A DNA stretch of 48,900 bases, taken from assembly GCA_947630975.1 (NCBI GenBank), contig CANRJP010000008.1, positions 1-48,900 on the forward strand, read 5' to 3'. A program made the position numbers and the translations under genes. Origin of the DNA: an uncultured Clostridia bacterium. GTDB taxonomy: Bacteria; Bacillota; Clostridia; UMGS1883. Below the pieces are notes generated by a model, which made no database searches, was not told the DNA's origin, and saw only the letters and a program-made list of their open reading frames with translations. Position 1 is the first letter of the stretch; every line of letters starts with the position of its first letter. Shown one piece after another: positions 42,285 through 48,900 of the stretch.

Positions 42285-42396
42285 AAGCTCGGTATCGCTT
42301 GTTTCGATTTGAAAAATCTAAACGTGGCTCACCTCGCCACTCCTCCTTTTGCGAGCATAGACGGGCTTTGCCCCGACGCCGCCGAGGGTGATTTTC

Positions 42397-42561
42397 GTTC
42401 GTAGTTCAAGGGCATAAAAATAAGAAAATTCGCTCGTAAGGGCGAATTTTCTACATTAATTCACTATTTTGTTTTTACTGAACGATTATATAACGTTCTA
42501 CAATTTGCCTTAAATACACACTTTAAGCCCTTGAACGTTCTGCGCCATTTTTTTACAGCCC
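42397..42561 (-). repeat. Dispersed repeat R3, copy A
   Basis: Read on the reverse strand it begins GGGCTGTAAAAAAATGGCGC, contains CGTTCAAGGG, then a 120-bp spacer, then CCCTTGAACTACGAAC. The same order of blocks occurs at 48395-48475 with a spacer of about 26 bp. GTTCAAGGG and CCCTTGAAC can pair. The whole gap 42207-42564 is repeat-derived and holds no credible gene. Confidence 0.7.
42424..42451. terminator. Hairpin inside repeat R3, possible terminator
   Basis: GAAAATTCGC / GCGAATTTTC, 10-bp perfect arms with an eight-base loop. The stem itself ends in T4 (or A4), so it could stop transcription from either flanking gene. Confidence 0.55.
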
Positions 42562-42564
42562 ATT

Positions 42565-43140
42565 CTATTTAGCGTTGTGCAGCGCCAAACCCGCATTCCA
42601 AGCCTGACCGGCCTTTTCGCCGGTGACATAGTAGCCTGACTGGAACTGGTCGAAAATCAGGGCGTTCAGCTTCGAGGGTTCTACCTTTCCCTTTTCGTTG
42701 AGGACGGTATCCTCGGCGCCCACATTGACGATTTTTCCGATTACAGCATAGATGTTGTCCTTTTCTATTATATCGGCAAGCTCACACTCCATCACTACGG
42801 GGAACTCCTCAATGACGGGAGCGTTGACAAACTCGCTCTTTACGGCGTGGAGGCCGGTGCGCTCAAACTTGTCTTTTACCTTGTTGCCGGTGGCGATGCC
42901 GAAATAGTCCGCCACCTCGATGTTGGCCCGGTCGGCGACGCTCACCGTGAACGCCTTGCTCTTCAGTATGTTTTGTGTGGTTTTGTGCTCCTCGTCAATG
43001 AAAAGAGCGATTTTGTCCATGGCGCAAATCATTCCCCAAGCGGCGTTCATAGCGTTGACCGTGCCGTTTTCATCATATGCGGCCACGATGAGGACGGGCA
43101 TGGGATAGACAGCGGGAATTACGCCTAAATTCTTTTTCAT
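42565..43140 (-). CDS. Flavin reductase-family (FMN-binding) protein
   Basis: 191 residues from ATG 43140, nine bases after AAAGGAG; the frame upstream to 43254 has no ribosome site. FMN-binding split-barrel of the flavoredoxin type: PMPVLIVAAYDENGTVNAMN near the start, FTVSVADRANIEVADYFGIATG in the middle, and ALIFDQFQSGYYVTGE late. Such proteins use FMN for electron transfer in anaerobes; partner unknown. Own promoter at 43175-43203. Confidence 0.9.
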   Translation of the reverse strand: MKKNLGVIPAVYPMPVLIVAAYDENGTVNAMNAAWGMICAMDKIALFIDEEHKTTQNILKSKAFTVSVADRANIEVADYFGIATGNKVKDKFERTGLHAVKSEFVNAPVIEEFPVVMECELADIIEKDNIYAVIGKIVNVGAEDTVLNEKGKVEPSKLNALIFDQFQSGYYVTGEKAGQAWNAGLALHNAK

Positions 43141-43174
43141 GGTTAAAACTCCTTTACTCTTAAATTTAATATAC

Positions 43175-43203
43175 ATTATAACACAGGCGGAACTGAAATA
43201 CAA
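43175..43203 (-). promoter_or_regulatory. Promoter of the flavin reductase gene
   Basis: Reverse-strand TTGTAT (43198-43203), 17-bp spacer, TATAAT (43175-43180). Confidence 0.7.
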
Positions 43204-43338
43204 GTATGTACAATAATGATATTTACTTACCTTGAAGATAGTATACCTGAACATAGAATGGGGGAGGGGCCTGTTCCCTGTTTCATGGGTTTATACGGGG
43301 AACATATCATTATTTTTTTGCGGCACCGATATTTTCTC

Positions 43339-43367
43339 TTGCCTTTTTTCCCAAGCTGTGGTAAAAT
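43339..43367 (+). promoter_or_regulatory. Promoter of the sfsA operon
   Basis: TTGCCT (43339-43344), 17-bp spacer, TAAAAT (43362-43367), 22 bp before the sfsA ATG. Confidence 0.65.
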
Positions 43368-43389
43368 AATGTACAAAGGGGGCGGGAGT

Positions 43390-44076
43390 ATGGTTTATGA
43401 CGGCGTTGTCGAGGGAAGGTTCGTCTCCCGGCCCAACAGATTTATCGCCAATGTAATAATTGACGGTGAGCAAAGAGTCTGCCATGTGAAGAACACCGGA
43501 AGGTGCAGGGAGCTTTTACTGCCCGGTTCCAGGGTGTTTATCCAACGGGCGGAAAATCCCAACCGTAAGACAGAGTATGATTTGATAGCTGTTTATAAAA
43601 ATAACCTTTTAATAAACATGGACAGTCAGGCCCCAAACAGGGTCTTTGGCGAGTGGGCTGCAAAGAGCGGTTTTTTCGGTGTTCCGAGCATGATAAGGCC
43701 GGAATGCCAATACAAAAATTCCCGTTTTGATTTTTATATCGAGAGCGGGAGCCGTAAAATCTTTGCCGAGGTAAAGGGCGTGACCCTTGAGGAGGACGGG
43801 ATAGTAATGTTCCCCGACGCGCCCACGGAGCGGGGAGTGAAACACCTGAGGGAGCTCATGGACTGTGCGGCGGCGGGCTATGAGGCTCATGTGTTCTTTG
43901 TAGCTCAGATGGAGCGTGCTCGGCTGTTCCGGCCTAATAGGGCGACTCACCCCGAGTTTGCGGATATTTTGGCAAAAGCGGCGAAAAGCGGTGTTCACGT
44001 TTCATGCGTGAAATGCCGCGTCACGCCGTGCACCCTCGAAATTGACGGTTTTATAGCGACAGAACTGGAGGAATGA
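43390..44076 (+). CDS. sfsA: SfsA-family DNA/RNA nuclease-like protein
   Basis: 228 residues from ATG 43390, the family length; the open frame to 43216 lies before the promoter and is rejected. Family blocks are clear: EGRFVSRPNRFIANV, HVKNTGRCRELLLPGS, LINMDSQAPNRV, then the PD-(D/E)XK-like SRFDFYIESGSRKIFAEVKGVTLEE and FPDAPTERGVKHLREL. First named for sugar fermentation stimulation; the fold suggests a nuclease, and the cell role is poorly known. Its stop overlaps the GNAT ribosome region, and the three genes to 45573 form an operon. Confidence 0.93.
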   Translation: MVYDGVVEGRFVSRPNRFIANVIIDGEQRVCHVKNTGRCRELLLPGSRVFIQRAENPNRKTEYDLIAVYKNNLLINMDSQAPNRVFGEWAAKSGFFGVPSMIRPECQYKNSRFDFYIESGSRKIFAEVKGVTLEEDGIVMFPDAPTERGVKHLRELMDCAAAGYEAHVFFVAQMERARLFRPNRATHPEFADILAKAAKSGVHVSCVKCRVTPCTLEIDGFIATELEE

Positions 44077-44078
44077 AT

Positions 44079-44540
44079 ATGGCGGTAACTTTGAAAAAGG
44101 CAAACGTGGATGATTGGGCTCGGCTCCACGATATGCAGGTAAAATGCTTCAGAGAAATGCTTGCGAAGTATCAGGACTACGACTACAGTCCCGCCGCCGA
44201 GGAGCCGGGACGCACCAAAACCCGTTTGCTGGAGCCCGGCTCGGATTATTATTTTATCTGTCTTGACGGCGAACCCATCGGCGGCTTGCGCATATTCAAC
44301 TACGGCGACCACTGCAAGCTTAAGCGTATATATGTCCTTCCGGAGCATCAGGACAGAGGATACGGACAGCAGGCCGTTCGGCTTGCGGAGGCAAAGTACC
44401 CCGCCGCCAGAACATGGCAGGTCGACATAATATTGCAGGAGGATCGGGTCTGCCGGTTTTTTGAGAAGCTCGGCTATGTTCGGACGGGACGTGTGGACGG
44501 CCTGAAGTACGGCATGGATGTGGCTTATTACGCAAAGTGA
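44079..44540 (+). CDS. GNAT-family N-acetyltransferase
   Basis: 153 residues from the second ATG (44079), seven bases after GGAGG; the first ATG at 44073 is only one base from it. GNAT fold: LKRIYVLPEHQDRGYGQQAVRLAE carries the acetyl-CoA pyrophosphate loop (DRGYGQQ), and the C-terminal FFEKLGYVRTG motif is typical. Substrate unknown. Lies between sfsA and an aldo/keto reductase, 10 bp before the latter. Confidence 0.88.
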   Translation: MAVTLKKANVDDWARLHDMQVKCFREMLAKYQDYDYSPAAEEPGRTKTRLLEPGSDYYFICLDGEPIGGLRIFNYGDHCKLKRIYVLPEHQDRGYGQQAVRLAEAKYPAARTWQVDIILQEDRVCRFFEKLGYVRTGRVDGLKYGMDVAYYAK

Positions 44541-44550
44541 GGGATAAAAA

Positions 44551-45573
44551 ATGACAGTTACATTGGGAAAAACGGGCATTACCTCGCCGAAGAACGCCTT
44601 CGGCGCTTTACCGATACAGAGGGTGAGCGAGGAATACGCCGCCAAATTGCTGCGCAAGGCTTACGAAAACGGCATAACCTTCTTTGATACCGCACGGGCA
44701 TATTCCGACAGTGAAAAGAAGATCGGCATTGCCCTTGCCGGCGTGAGAGATAAGATCCATATCGCCACCAAGACCGGAGCCGCCACTCCCGAGGGCTTTT
44801 GGCGGGATCTGAACACCAGCCTTGAAATGCTGAAAACCGACCGTATTGACATCTACCAGTTCCACAACCCCGCCTTCTGTCCGAAGCCCGGGGACGGCTC
44901 TGGCCTTTACGAGGCCATGCTCGAAGCTAAGGAGCGGGGAATGATACGCCACATCGGCATCACCAACCACCGGCTCAGTGTGGCGGAGGAGGCGGTGCGC
45001 TCCGGACTGTACGAAACTCTGCAATTCCCCTTCTGTTATCTTGCGACGGACAGGGACGTTGAGCTTGTGAAGCTGTGCAAAGAAAATAACGTGGGCTTTA
45101 TCGCCATGAAGGCACTTTCCGGCGGCCTTATCACCAAATCCGACGCCGCCTTCGCATGGCTGGCGCAATACGATAACGTCCTGCCCATCTGGGGCGTACA
45201 GCGGGAGAGCGAACTGGACGAGTTTTTGCGCTATAATGCCAACCCGCCCGAGCTGACGCCCGAGCGCCGCGCCGTCGTGGAAAAGGACAGAAAGGAGCTC
45301 ATCGGCAGCTTTTGCCGGGGCTGCGGCTATTGTATGCCGTGCCCGGCGGGCATAGAGATAAACAACTGCGCCCGTATGTCCCAGCTCATCCGCCGTAGCC
45401 CTTCCGCAGGCTGGCTCACCGAGGAGGCGCAGAAAAAGATGCTCAACATCGAAAACTGCCTTAACTGCGGAAAATGCAGGGCCAAATGCCCCTACGGTCT
45501 GGACACTCCGGAGCTGCTTCGCCAAAACCTTGCCGACTACAAGGACATTCTGGCGGGCAGGGTACAGGTGTAA
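44551..45573 (+). CDS. Aldo/keto reductase with two C-terminal [4Fe-4S] motifs
   Basis: 340 residues. The TIM-barrel AKR part has the catalytic tetrad Asp46 (FFDTARAYSDSE), Tyr51, Lys74 (IATKTG) and His105 (IYQFHN). A ferredoxin-like C-terminal extension carries Cys255/258/261 plus Cys264 or Cys273 and Cys303/306/309/313 (CLNCGKCRAKCP). This iron-sulfur type of AKR is common in Clostridia and probably draws electrons from ferredoxin-like donors rather than, or besides, NADPH. AGGGAT lies before ATG 44551. Last gene of the sfsA operon. Confidence 0.92.
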   Translation: MTVTLGKTGITSPKNAFGALPIQRVSEEYAAKLLRKAYENGITFFDTARAYSDSEKKIGIALAGVRDKIHIATKTGAATPEGFWRDLNTSLEMLKTDRIDIYQFHNPAFCPKPGDGSGLYEAMLEAKERGMIRHIGITNHRLSVAEEAVRSGLYETLQFPFCYLATDRDVELVKLCKENNVGFIAMKALSGGLITKSDAAFAWLAQYDNVLPIWGVQRESELDEFLRYNANPPELTPERRAVVEKDRKELIGSFCRGCGYCMPCPAGIEINNCARMSQLIRRSPSAGWLTEEAQKKMLNIENCLNCGKCRAKCPYGLDTPELLRQNLADYKDILAGRVQV

Positions 45574-45671
45574 AAAATGAAATTGCCCCGTGAGATATAC
45601 GGAGCAAATCGAAGAAAAACGGAGCAAAAACGAGATAGCTCCTTCCATGTTAAATTTTTTCAAAAAAAGTA

Positions 45672-45700
45672 TTGACAACGGGAAAACTTTGTATTATAAT
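45672..45700 (+). promoter_or_regulatory. Consensus promoter of rplM-rpsI
   Basis: TTGACA (45672-45677), 17-bp spacer, TATAAT (45695-45700). The leader after it is about 35 bases, too short for an L13 leader structure that I could make out. Confidence 0.9.
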
Positions 45701-45741
45701 AACTCATGTTGAAAATGAAAATTAACAGGAGGTAACATTCC

Positions 45742-46179
45742 ATGAAGAGCACAATGGAAAAGGCCGGTCAGGTACAGAGAAAATGGTACGTCCTTGACGC
45801 GGCCGGCAAGAGCGTCGGCAGAGTAGCCGCCGCCGCCGCCAGCATCCTTCGCGGCAAAACGAAGCCCACATACACACCTCATGTGGATTGCGGCGATTAT
45901 GTGATAATCCTTAACTGCGACAAGGCCGTGTTCACCGGCAAGAAGCTTGACGAAAAGATTTATTACCGTCACAGCGGCTGGGTAGGCGGTCTCAAGGCCG
46001 TTTCCGCAAAGGAAATGATGGCGAAGCGCAGCGACCGCGCCATGTACATGGCCGTTAAGGGTATGCTTCCCGATACGACGATAGGCCGCTCCGCCCTTAC
46101 ACGTCTTAAGGTATATAAGGGCGCCGAGCACCGCCAGCAAGCACAGAAGCCTGAGGCATGGACTCAGGAGATAAAGTAA
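45742..46179 (+). CDS. rplM: Ribosomal protein L13
   Basis: 145 residues. Large-subunit protein with the family motifs KWYVLDAAGKSVGRVAAAAAS, GDYVIILNCDKAVFTGKK, YRHSGWVGGLK and MLPDTTIGRSALTRLKVYKG. AGGAGG stands before ATG 45742. Pairs with rpsI 16 bp downstream, as in most bacteria. Confidence 0.98.
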   Translation: MKSTMEKAGQVQRKWYVLDAAGKSVGRVAAAAASILRGKTKPTYTPHVDCGDYVIILNCDKAVFTGKKLDEKIYYRHSGWVGGLKAVSAKEMMAKRSDRAMYMAVKGMLPDTTIGRSALTRLKVYKGAEHRQQAQKPEAWTQEIK

Positions 46180-46195
46180 GGGAGGTTGGACTTAA

Positions 46196-46591
46196 ATGGC
46201 AGTAACACAGTATTACGGCACAGGCAGGAGAAAGAAGTCTGTCGCCAGGGTTCGCCTTGTCCCCGGAAACGGCGAAATCAAAATAAATAACAGAAGCATC
46301 GACGACTATTTCGGTCTTGAGACGCTGAAGGTTATCCTTCGCCAGCCCCTTGTGGCCACAAAGACCGAGGGCAGCTTTGACGTTATCTGCAACGTCAAGG
46401 GCGGCGGTTTCACCGGCCAGGCCGGCGCCATCCGCCACGGCATAGCCCGCGCCCTTCTTAAGGTCGATGAGGAAGCTTACCGCCCTGTTCTCAAGCAGGC
46501 CGGCTACCTTACCCGTGACCCCAGAATGAAGGAGAGGAAGAAGTACGGCCTCAAAGCCGCCCGTCGCGCTCCTCAGTTCAGCAAGAGATAG
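46196..46591 (+). CDS. rpsI: Ribosomal protein S9
   Basis: 131 residues. Small-subunit protein; [20 protein letters not shown] opens it, [19 protein letters not shown] is in the middle, and the C-terminal RRAPQFSKR is the tail that reaches the P-site tRNA. GGAGG precedes the ATG. Second gene of the rplM operon, ended by a hairpin terminator. Confidence 0.98.
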   Translation: MAVTQYYGTGRRKKSVARVRLVPGNGEIKINNRSIDDYFGLETLKVILRQPLVATKTEGSFDVICNVKGGGFTGQAGAIRHGIARALLKVDEEAYRPVLKQAGYLTRDPRMKERKKYGLKAARRAPQFSKR

Positions 46592-46600
46592 TTTTTCATG

Positions 46601-46635
46601 CCGCTCCGGAATGCTTTCCGGGGCGGTTTTTCGTA
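46601..46635 (+). terminator. Terminator of rplM-rpsI
   Basis: CCGCTCCGG / CCGGGGCGG (one G-T pair) followed by TTTTT, ten bases after the rpsI stop. Confidence 0.88.
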
Positions 46636-46656
46636 CAAATTACACATTGCCCACTG

Positions 46657-46685
46657 TTGACACGCCGGAATAAACGTGCTATAAT
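46657..46685 (+). promoter_or_regulatory. Promoter of the CapD-like gene
   Basis: TTGACA (46657-46662), 17-bp spacer, TATAAT (46680-46685). A leader of about 200 bases follows if translation starts at 46892; it contains an in-frame TTG at 46814 with its own AGGAG. Confidence 0.85.
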
Positions 46686-46891
46686 ACATAATGTAGGAAT
46701 TTGCGGCCCCGCCTTTGTTTTTCCTTGACAAAAAAATCCGCCGGGCCGACGGTGCGGCAAAAAAGTACGGTATATCCGTTCTTGGATAAATCTCGCGGTG
46801 AGGAGATATCACCTTGAAGCTCAGAAATCTCATTCATATACAGTGTAAAAGTTACGGCGAAAGTAAAAAGACCTCCGGAGGAGTTTTTATT

Positions 46892-48376
46892 ATGAAAAAC
46901 GGGCCCCATAAGCATAGCAAGATCGAGCAACGGCAGATGATAGCCGTTATGCTCGCTGTCTATGGCGTTATTGCAGTTGTTTTTTCTTATTTCGCCGCGC
47001 TTTGGCTCAGATATGACTGCCGGTACAGCATAATACCGGGGCAAGATTATATCCGTTTTGCGCCCATATATACCTTTATTTGTGTCGGCGTTTTTTGTTT
47101 CCCGAAAATACACAGGAGCCTGTGGCGGTTTGTGACTTGCAACGGAACCGAATTTGGGCTGAATATTTTGCCGGGAGTTTATCGGCTCGTCAGCGGAGAA
47201 GTCGCCGTGACGAAAATGCGCGATGTGGCCGTGGAGGATCTTTTGGGCCGTGAGCCGATATGGGTCAATATGGACGAGATCTTCAAGTACATAACCGGCA
47301 AGACTATTCTTGTCACCGGCGGTGGAGGTTCTATCGGCAGTGAACTGTGCCGTCAGGTCGCCGGACATATGCCGAAGCGCCTCATTATATTTGATATTTA
47401 TGAAAATAACGCCTATGATATCGAGCAGGAGCTGAAAATGAAGTATCCACAGCTTGACCTTGTGGTTCTGATCGGCTCGGTGCGGGACAGAAAGCGCATC
47501 GATTATGTATTTGAGACTTACAGACCCGATATAGTTTATCACGCGGCGGCTCACAAGCACGTGCCGTTTATGGAGACTAGCCCCTGCGAGGCCTTGAAAA
47601 ATAACGCCATCGGCACGTATAAGACGGCCTATGCCGCCATGATGAACGGCTGTCAAAGGTTTGTGCTGATAAGCACCGACAAGGCCGTTAATCCCACAAA
47701 TATCATGGGCGCCAGCAAGCGCATCTGCGAAATGATAATTCAGACCTTCGACAGGCTTGTCAAGGAGGGAAGAGTCAATGAGCTGCCCCTTCTCGGACAC
47801 CGTGACGAGTATGAAAAAGATGTTTTTTGCGATCCTGGCAGCAGGGAAATCAAAACGGAGTTTGTGGCTGTGCGCTTCGGCAACGTGCTGGGCAGCAACG
47901 GTTCGGTCATTCCACTTTTCAAAAAGCAGATAGAGAACGGCGGCCCCGTTACGGTCACCCACCCGGACATAATCCGATATTTCATGACAGTATCCGAGGC
48001 GGTGAGCCTTGTACTTCAGGCGGGGGTGTACGCCAAAGGCGGGGAAATTTTTGTGCTTGACATGGGCGAACCGGTCAAGATCGACACCTTGGCCCGCAAC
48101 CTGATAAAGCTTGCCGGATATAAGCCCGACGCGGACATCAAGATTGAGTATACCGGCCTTCGGCCCGGCGAAAAACTGTTTGAGGAAAAGCTTATGGCGG
48201 AGGAGGGGATGAAAACCACTCCGAACCATTTAATTCACATCGGCTGTCCGGTGGAGTTCGATACCGACGTTTTCCTCGGCCGGTTGGAGCGGCTTGTCCG
48301 CCTCTGCTATGAAAATGACGAAAATATCCGCGACTGCGTGAAAGAGATCGTGCCTACATATATGGCCAAGGCTTAG
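46892..48376 (+). CDS. CapD/EpsC-like UDP-sugar 4,6-dehydratase, internally shortened
   Basis: 494 residues from ATG 46892, eight bases after GGAGGAG; TTG 46814, also with a ribosome site, would add 26 residues. Two hydrophobic segments (about 16-40 and 58-72) lead to PKIHRSLWRFV, then directly to ILPGVYRLVSGEV and VAVEDLLGREP (113-122). The SDR domain follows: VTGGGGSIGSELCRQ (141-155), HAAAHKHVPFME, STDKAVNPTNIMGASKR and GLRPGEKLFEEKL. Family members are about 600 residues; the second pair of helices and the first Rossmann-like domain are missing. It should still make UDP-4-keto-6-deoxy sugars for surface glycans. Confidence 0.9.
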   Translation: MKNGPHKHSKIEQRQMIAVMLAVYGVIAVVFSYFAALWLRYDCRYSIIPGQDYIRFAPIYTFICVGVFCFPKIHRSLWRFVTCNGTEFGLNILPGVYRLVSGEVAVTKMRDVAVEDLLGREPIWVNMDEIFKYITGKTILVTGGGGSIGSELCRQVAGHMPKRLIIFDIYENNAYDIEQELKMKYPQLDLVVLIGSVRDRKRIDYVFETYRPDIVYHAAAHKHVPFMETSPCEALKNNAIGTYKTAYAAMMNGCQRFVLISTDKAVNPTNIMGASKRICEMIIQTFDRLVKEGRVNELPLLGHRDEYEKDVFCDPGSREIKTEFVAVRFGNVLGSNGSVIPLFKKQIENGGPVTVTHPDIIRYFMTVSEAVSLVLQAGVYAKGGEIFVLDMGEPVKIDTLARNLIKLAGYKPDADIKIEYTGLRPGEKLFEEKLMAEEGMKTTPNHLIHIGCPVEFDTDVFLGRLERLVRLCYENDENIRDCVKEIVPTYMAKA

Positions 48377-48394
48377 CTTATAATTAATTTTGAT

Positions 48395-48475
48395 CTGTAA
48401 AAAAAACGGCGCAGACCGTTCAAGGGACTGAAGTTTTTTTTTGAGAAATATACCCTTGGACTACGAACTATGTCC
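48395..48475 (+). repeat. Dispersed repeat R3, copy B
   Basis: CTGTAAAAAAAACGGCGCAG, CGTTCAAGGG, a spacer of about 26 bp, then CCCTTGGACTACGAAC: the same blocks and order as R3 copy A read in reverse, directly after a gene end. The spacing differs. Confidence 0.65.
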
Positions 48476-48520
48476 GACAAAAAAATCGACGAAATATTTG
48501 TATGTAAACGTTAAAATATC

Positions 48521-48549
48521 TTGACATATCAAATAAAATATGTTAAGAT
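48521..48549 (+). promoter_or_regulatory. Promoter of the substrate-binding protein gene
   Basis: TTGACA (48521-48526), 17-bp spacer, TAAGAT (48544-48549), 55 bp before the ATG. Confidence 0.8.
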
Positions 48550-48604
48550 ATTATACGGGAAAAGTTTTCCCGAAATTAATTTTAATGAAAGAGGGACAGT
48601 CAAA

Positions 48605-48900
48605 ATGAGAAAATTCGCAAAAATCACAAGTCTTATCCTGAGCGTCGCTCTGCTCGTGTTCTGCTTCGCAGGCTGCGGCGACAAAAACGACGCCACCGGC
48701 GGCACGATAGGCTCCGACCCGTCCGAAAACGTTCAAAGCTCCGGCGACGCCACTCCGATTAAAATCGGCGGCATCGGCCCCATCACCGGCGGCGCCGCTA
48801 TCTACGGCCAGGGCGTAAAGCTCGGCGCGGAAATCGCCGTTGAGGAAGTAAACGCCATGGACGGCGACATCAAGTTCGAGCTTCAGTTCCAGGACGACGC
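48605..48900 (+). CDS. ABC transporter substrate-binding lipoprotein, LivJ-like (start only)
   Basis: The window ends 98 codons into this gene. The lipoprotein signal MRKFAKITSLILSVALLVF ends with FAGC (Cys at 24), then a Gly/Ser/Asp-rich linker, then IKIGGIGPITGGAAIYGQG and GAEIAVEEVNAMDG, the standard opening of periplasmic-type receptors for branched-chain amino acids and related ligands (family 5/Peripla_BP_6). AGAGGGAC precedes ATG 48605. Permease and ATPase genes are expected just outside the window. Confidence 0.9.
   Translation, partial: MRKFAKITSLILSVALLVFCFAGCGDKNDATGGTIGSDPSENVQSSGDATPIKIGGIGPITGGAAIYGQGVKLGAEIAVEEVNAMDGDIKFELQFQDD

Noticed and set aside
45701-45741. L13 autoregulatory leader before rplM
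   Set aside because: Too short and without a convincing stem-loop.
46679-48229. Long minus-strand open frame opposite the CapD-like gene
   Set aside because: Antisense shadow; runs through the promoter and start of a gene with clear SDR motifs.

Overview
The window looks like chromosome from an anaerobic, spore-forming low-GC-lineage Clostridium relative (class Clostridia, probably Oscillospirales-like, judged from gene content only). The evidence is rubrerythrin, an Nfn-type NADH/ferredoxin:NADP+ transhydrogenase pair, SpoVB- and GerW/YtfJ-type sporulation proteins, HrcA/CIRCE control of the heat-shock operon, ScpAB, BlaI/M56 signalling, LysA, and many sigma-A promoters with good -35 and -10 boxes 17 bp apart. 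Base composition is moderate and there is no phage, transposase or CRISPR array. Several genes appear to start at TTG or GTG.

Layout. 1-8100: the end of a rubrerythrin gene, mnmA, a possible 28-residue peptide gene with its own promoter, a channel/membrane-protein operon, a tRNA-Thr/tRNA-Asp pair, a J-domain-like protein without HPD, then (minus strand) an nfnA-nfnB-LRR operon. Two copies of a TA-flanked inverted-repeat element (MITE-like) lie at 3377-3535 and 8100-8373. The second supplies what looks like the promoter of nfnAB. 8500-12400 (minus): three exported proteins in an operon, two of them Big2-type lipoproteins, then a glutamate-synthase-like FMN protein with a YbaK/ProX-like deacylase. 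12500-18000 (plus): pgi, a small P-loop protein, a DUF624-like protein, a SpoVB-like flippase, mazG and hup, followed by a 284-bp array of hairpins including a 38-bp perfect palindrome. 18200-25600: lipid kinase, cca, a four-helix protein, then lysA, an M50 protease, scpA, scpB, a DUF2953-like protein and ytfJ. 25600-30500 (minus): hrcA-grpE-dnaK-dnaJ with a perfect CIRCE. 30550-34160 (plus): a small acidic ORF and a blaI-M56 operon in which the M56 receptor is split: the protease half is one gene, and the transmembrane-plus-sensor half is a separate gene present in two tandem paralogous copies. 34180-42560: dispersed repeats, a short UvrA-like ATPase, and an AraC regulator divergent from a 1384-residue secreted glycoside hydrolase. 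42565-48900: flavin reductase-like protein, sfsA-GNAT-aldo/keto reductase, rplM-rpsI, a shortened CapD/EpsC-like dehydratase, and the start of a branched-chain amino-acid binding lipoprotein.

Most of the window is ordinary housekeeping. The parts most worth a second look are the split M56 receptor with two alternative sensor subunits, the repeat element that seems to carry a mobile promoter, the hairpin array after hup, the 28-residue peptide, and the internally deleted CapD-like protein. All functional calls come from reading motifs by eye; no database search was run.
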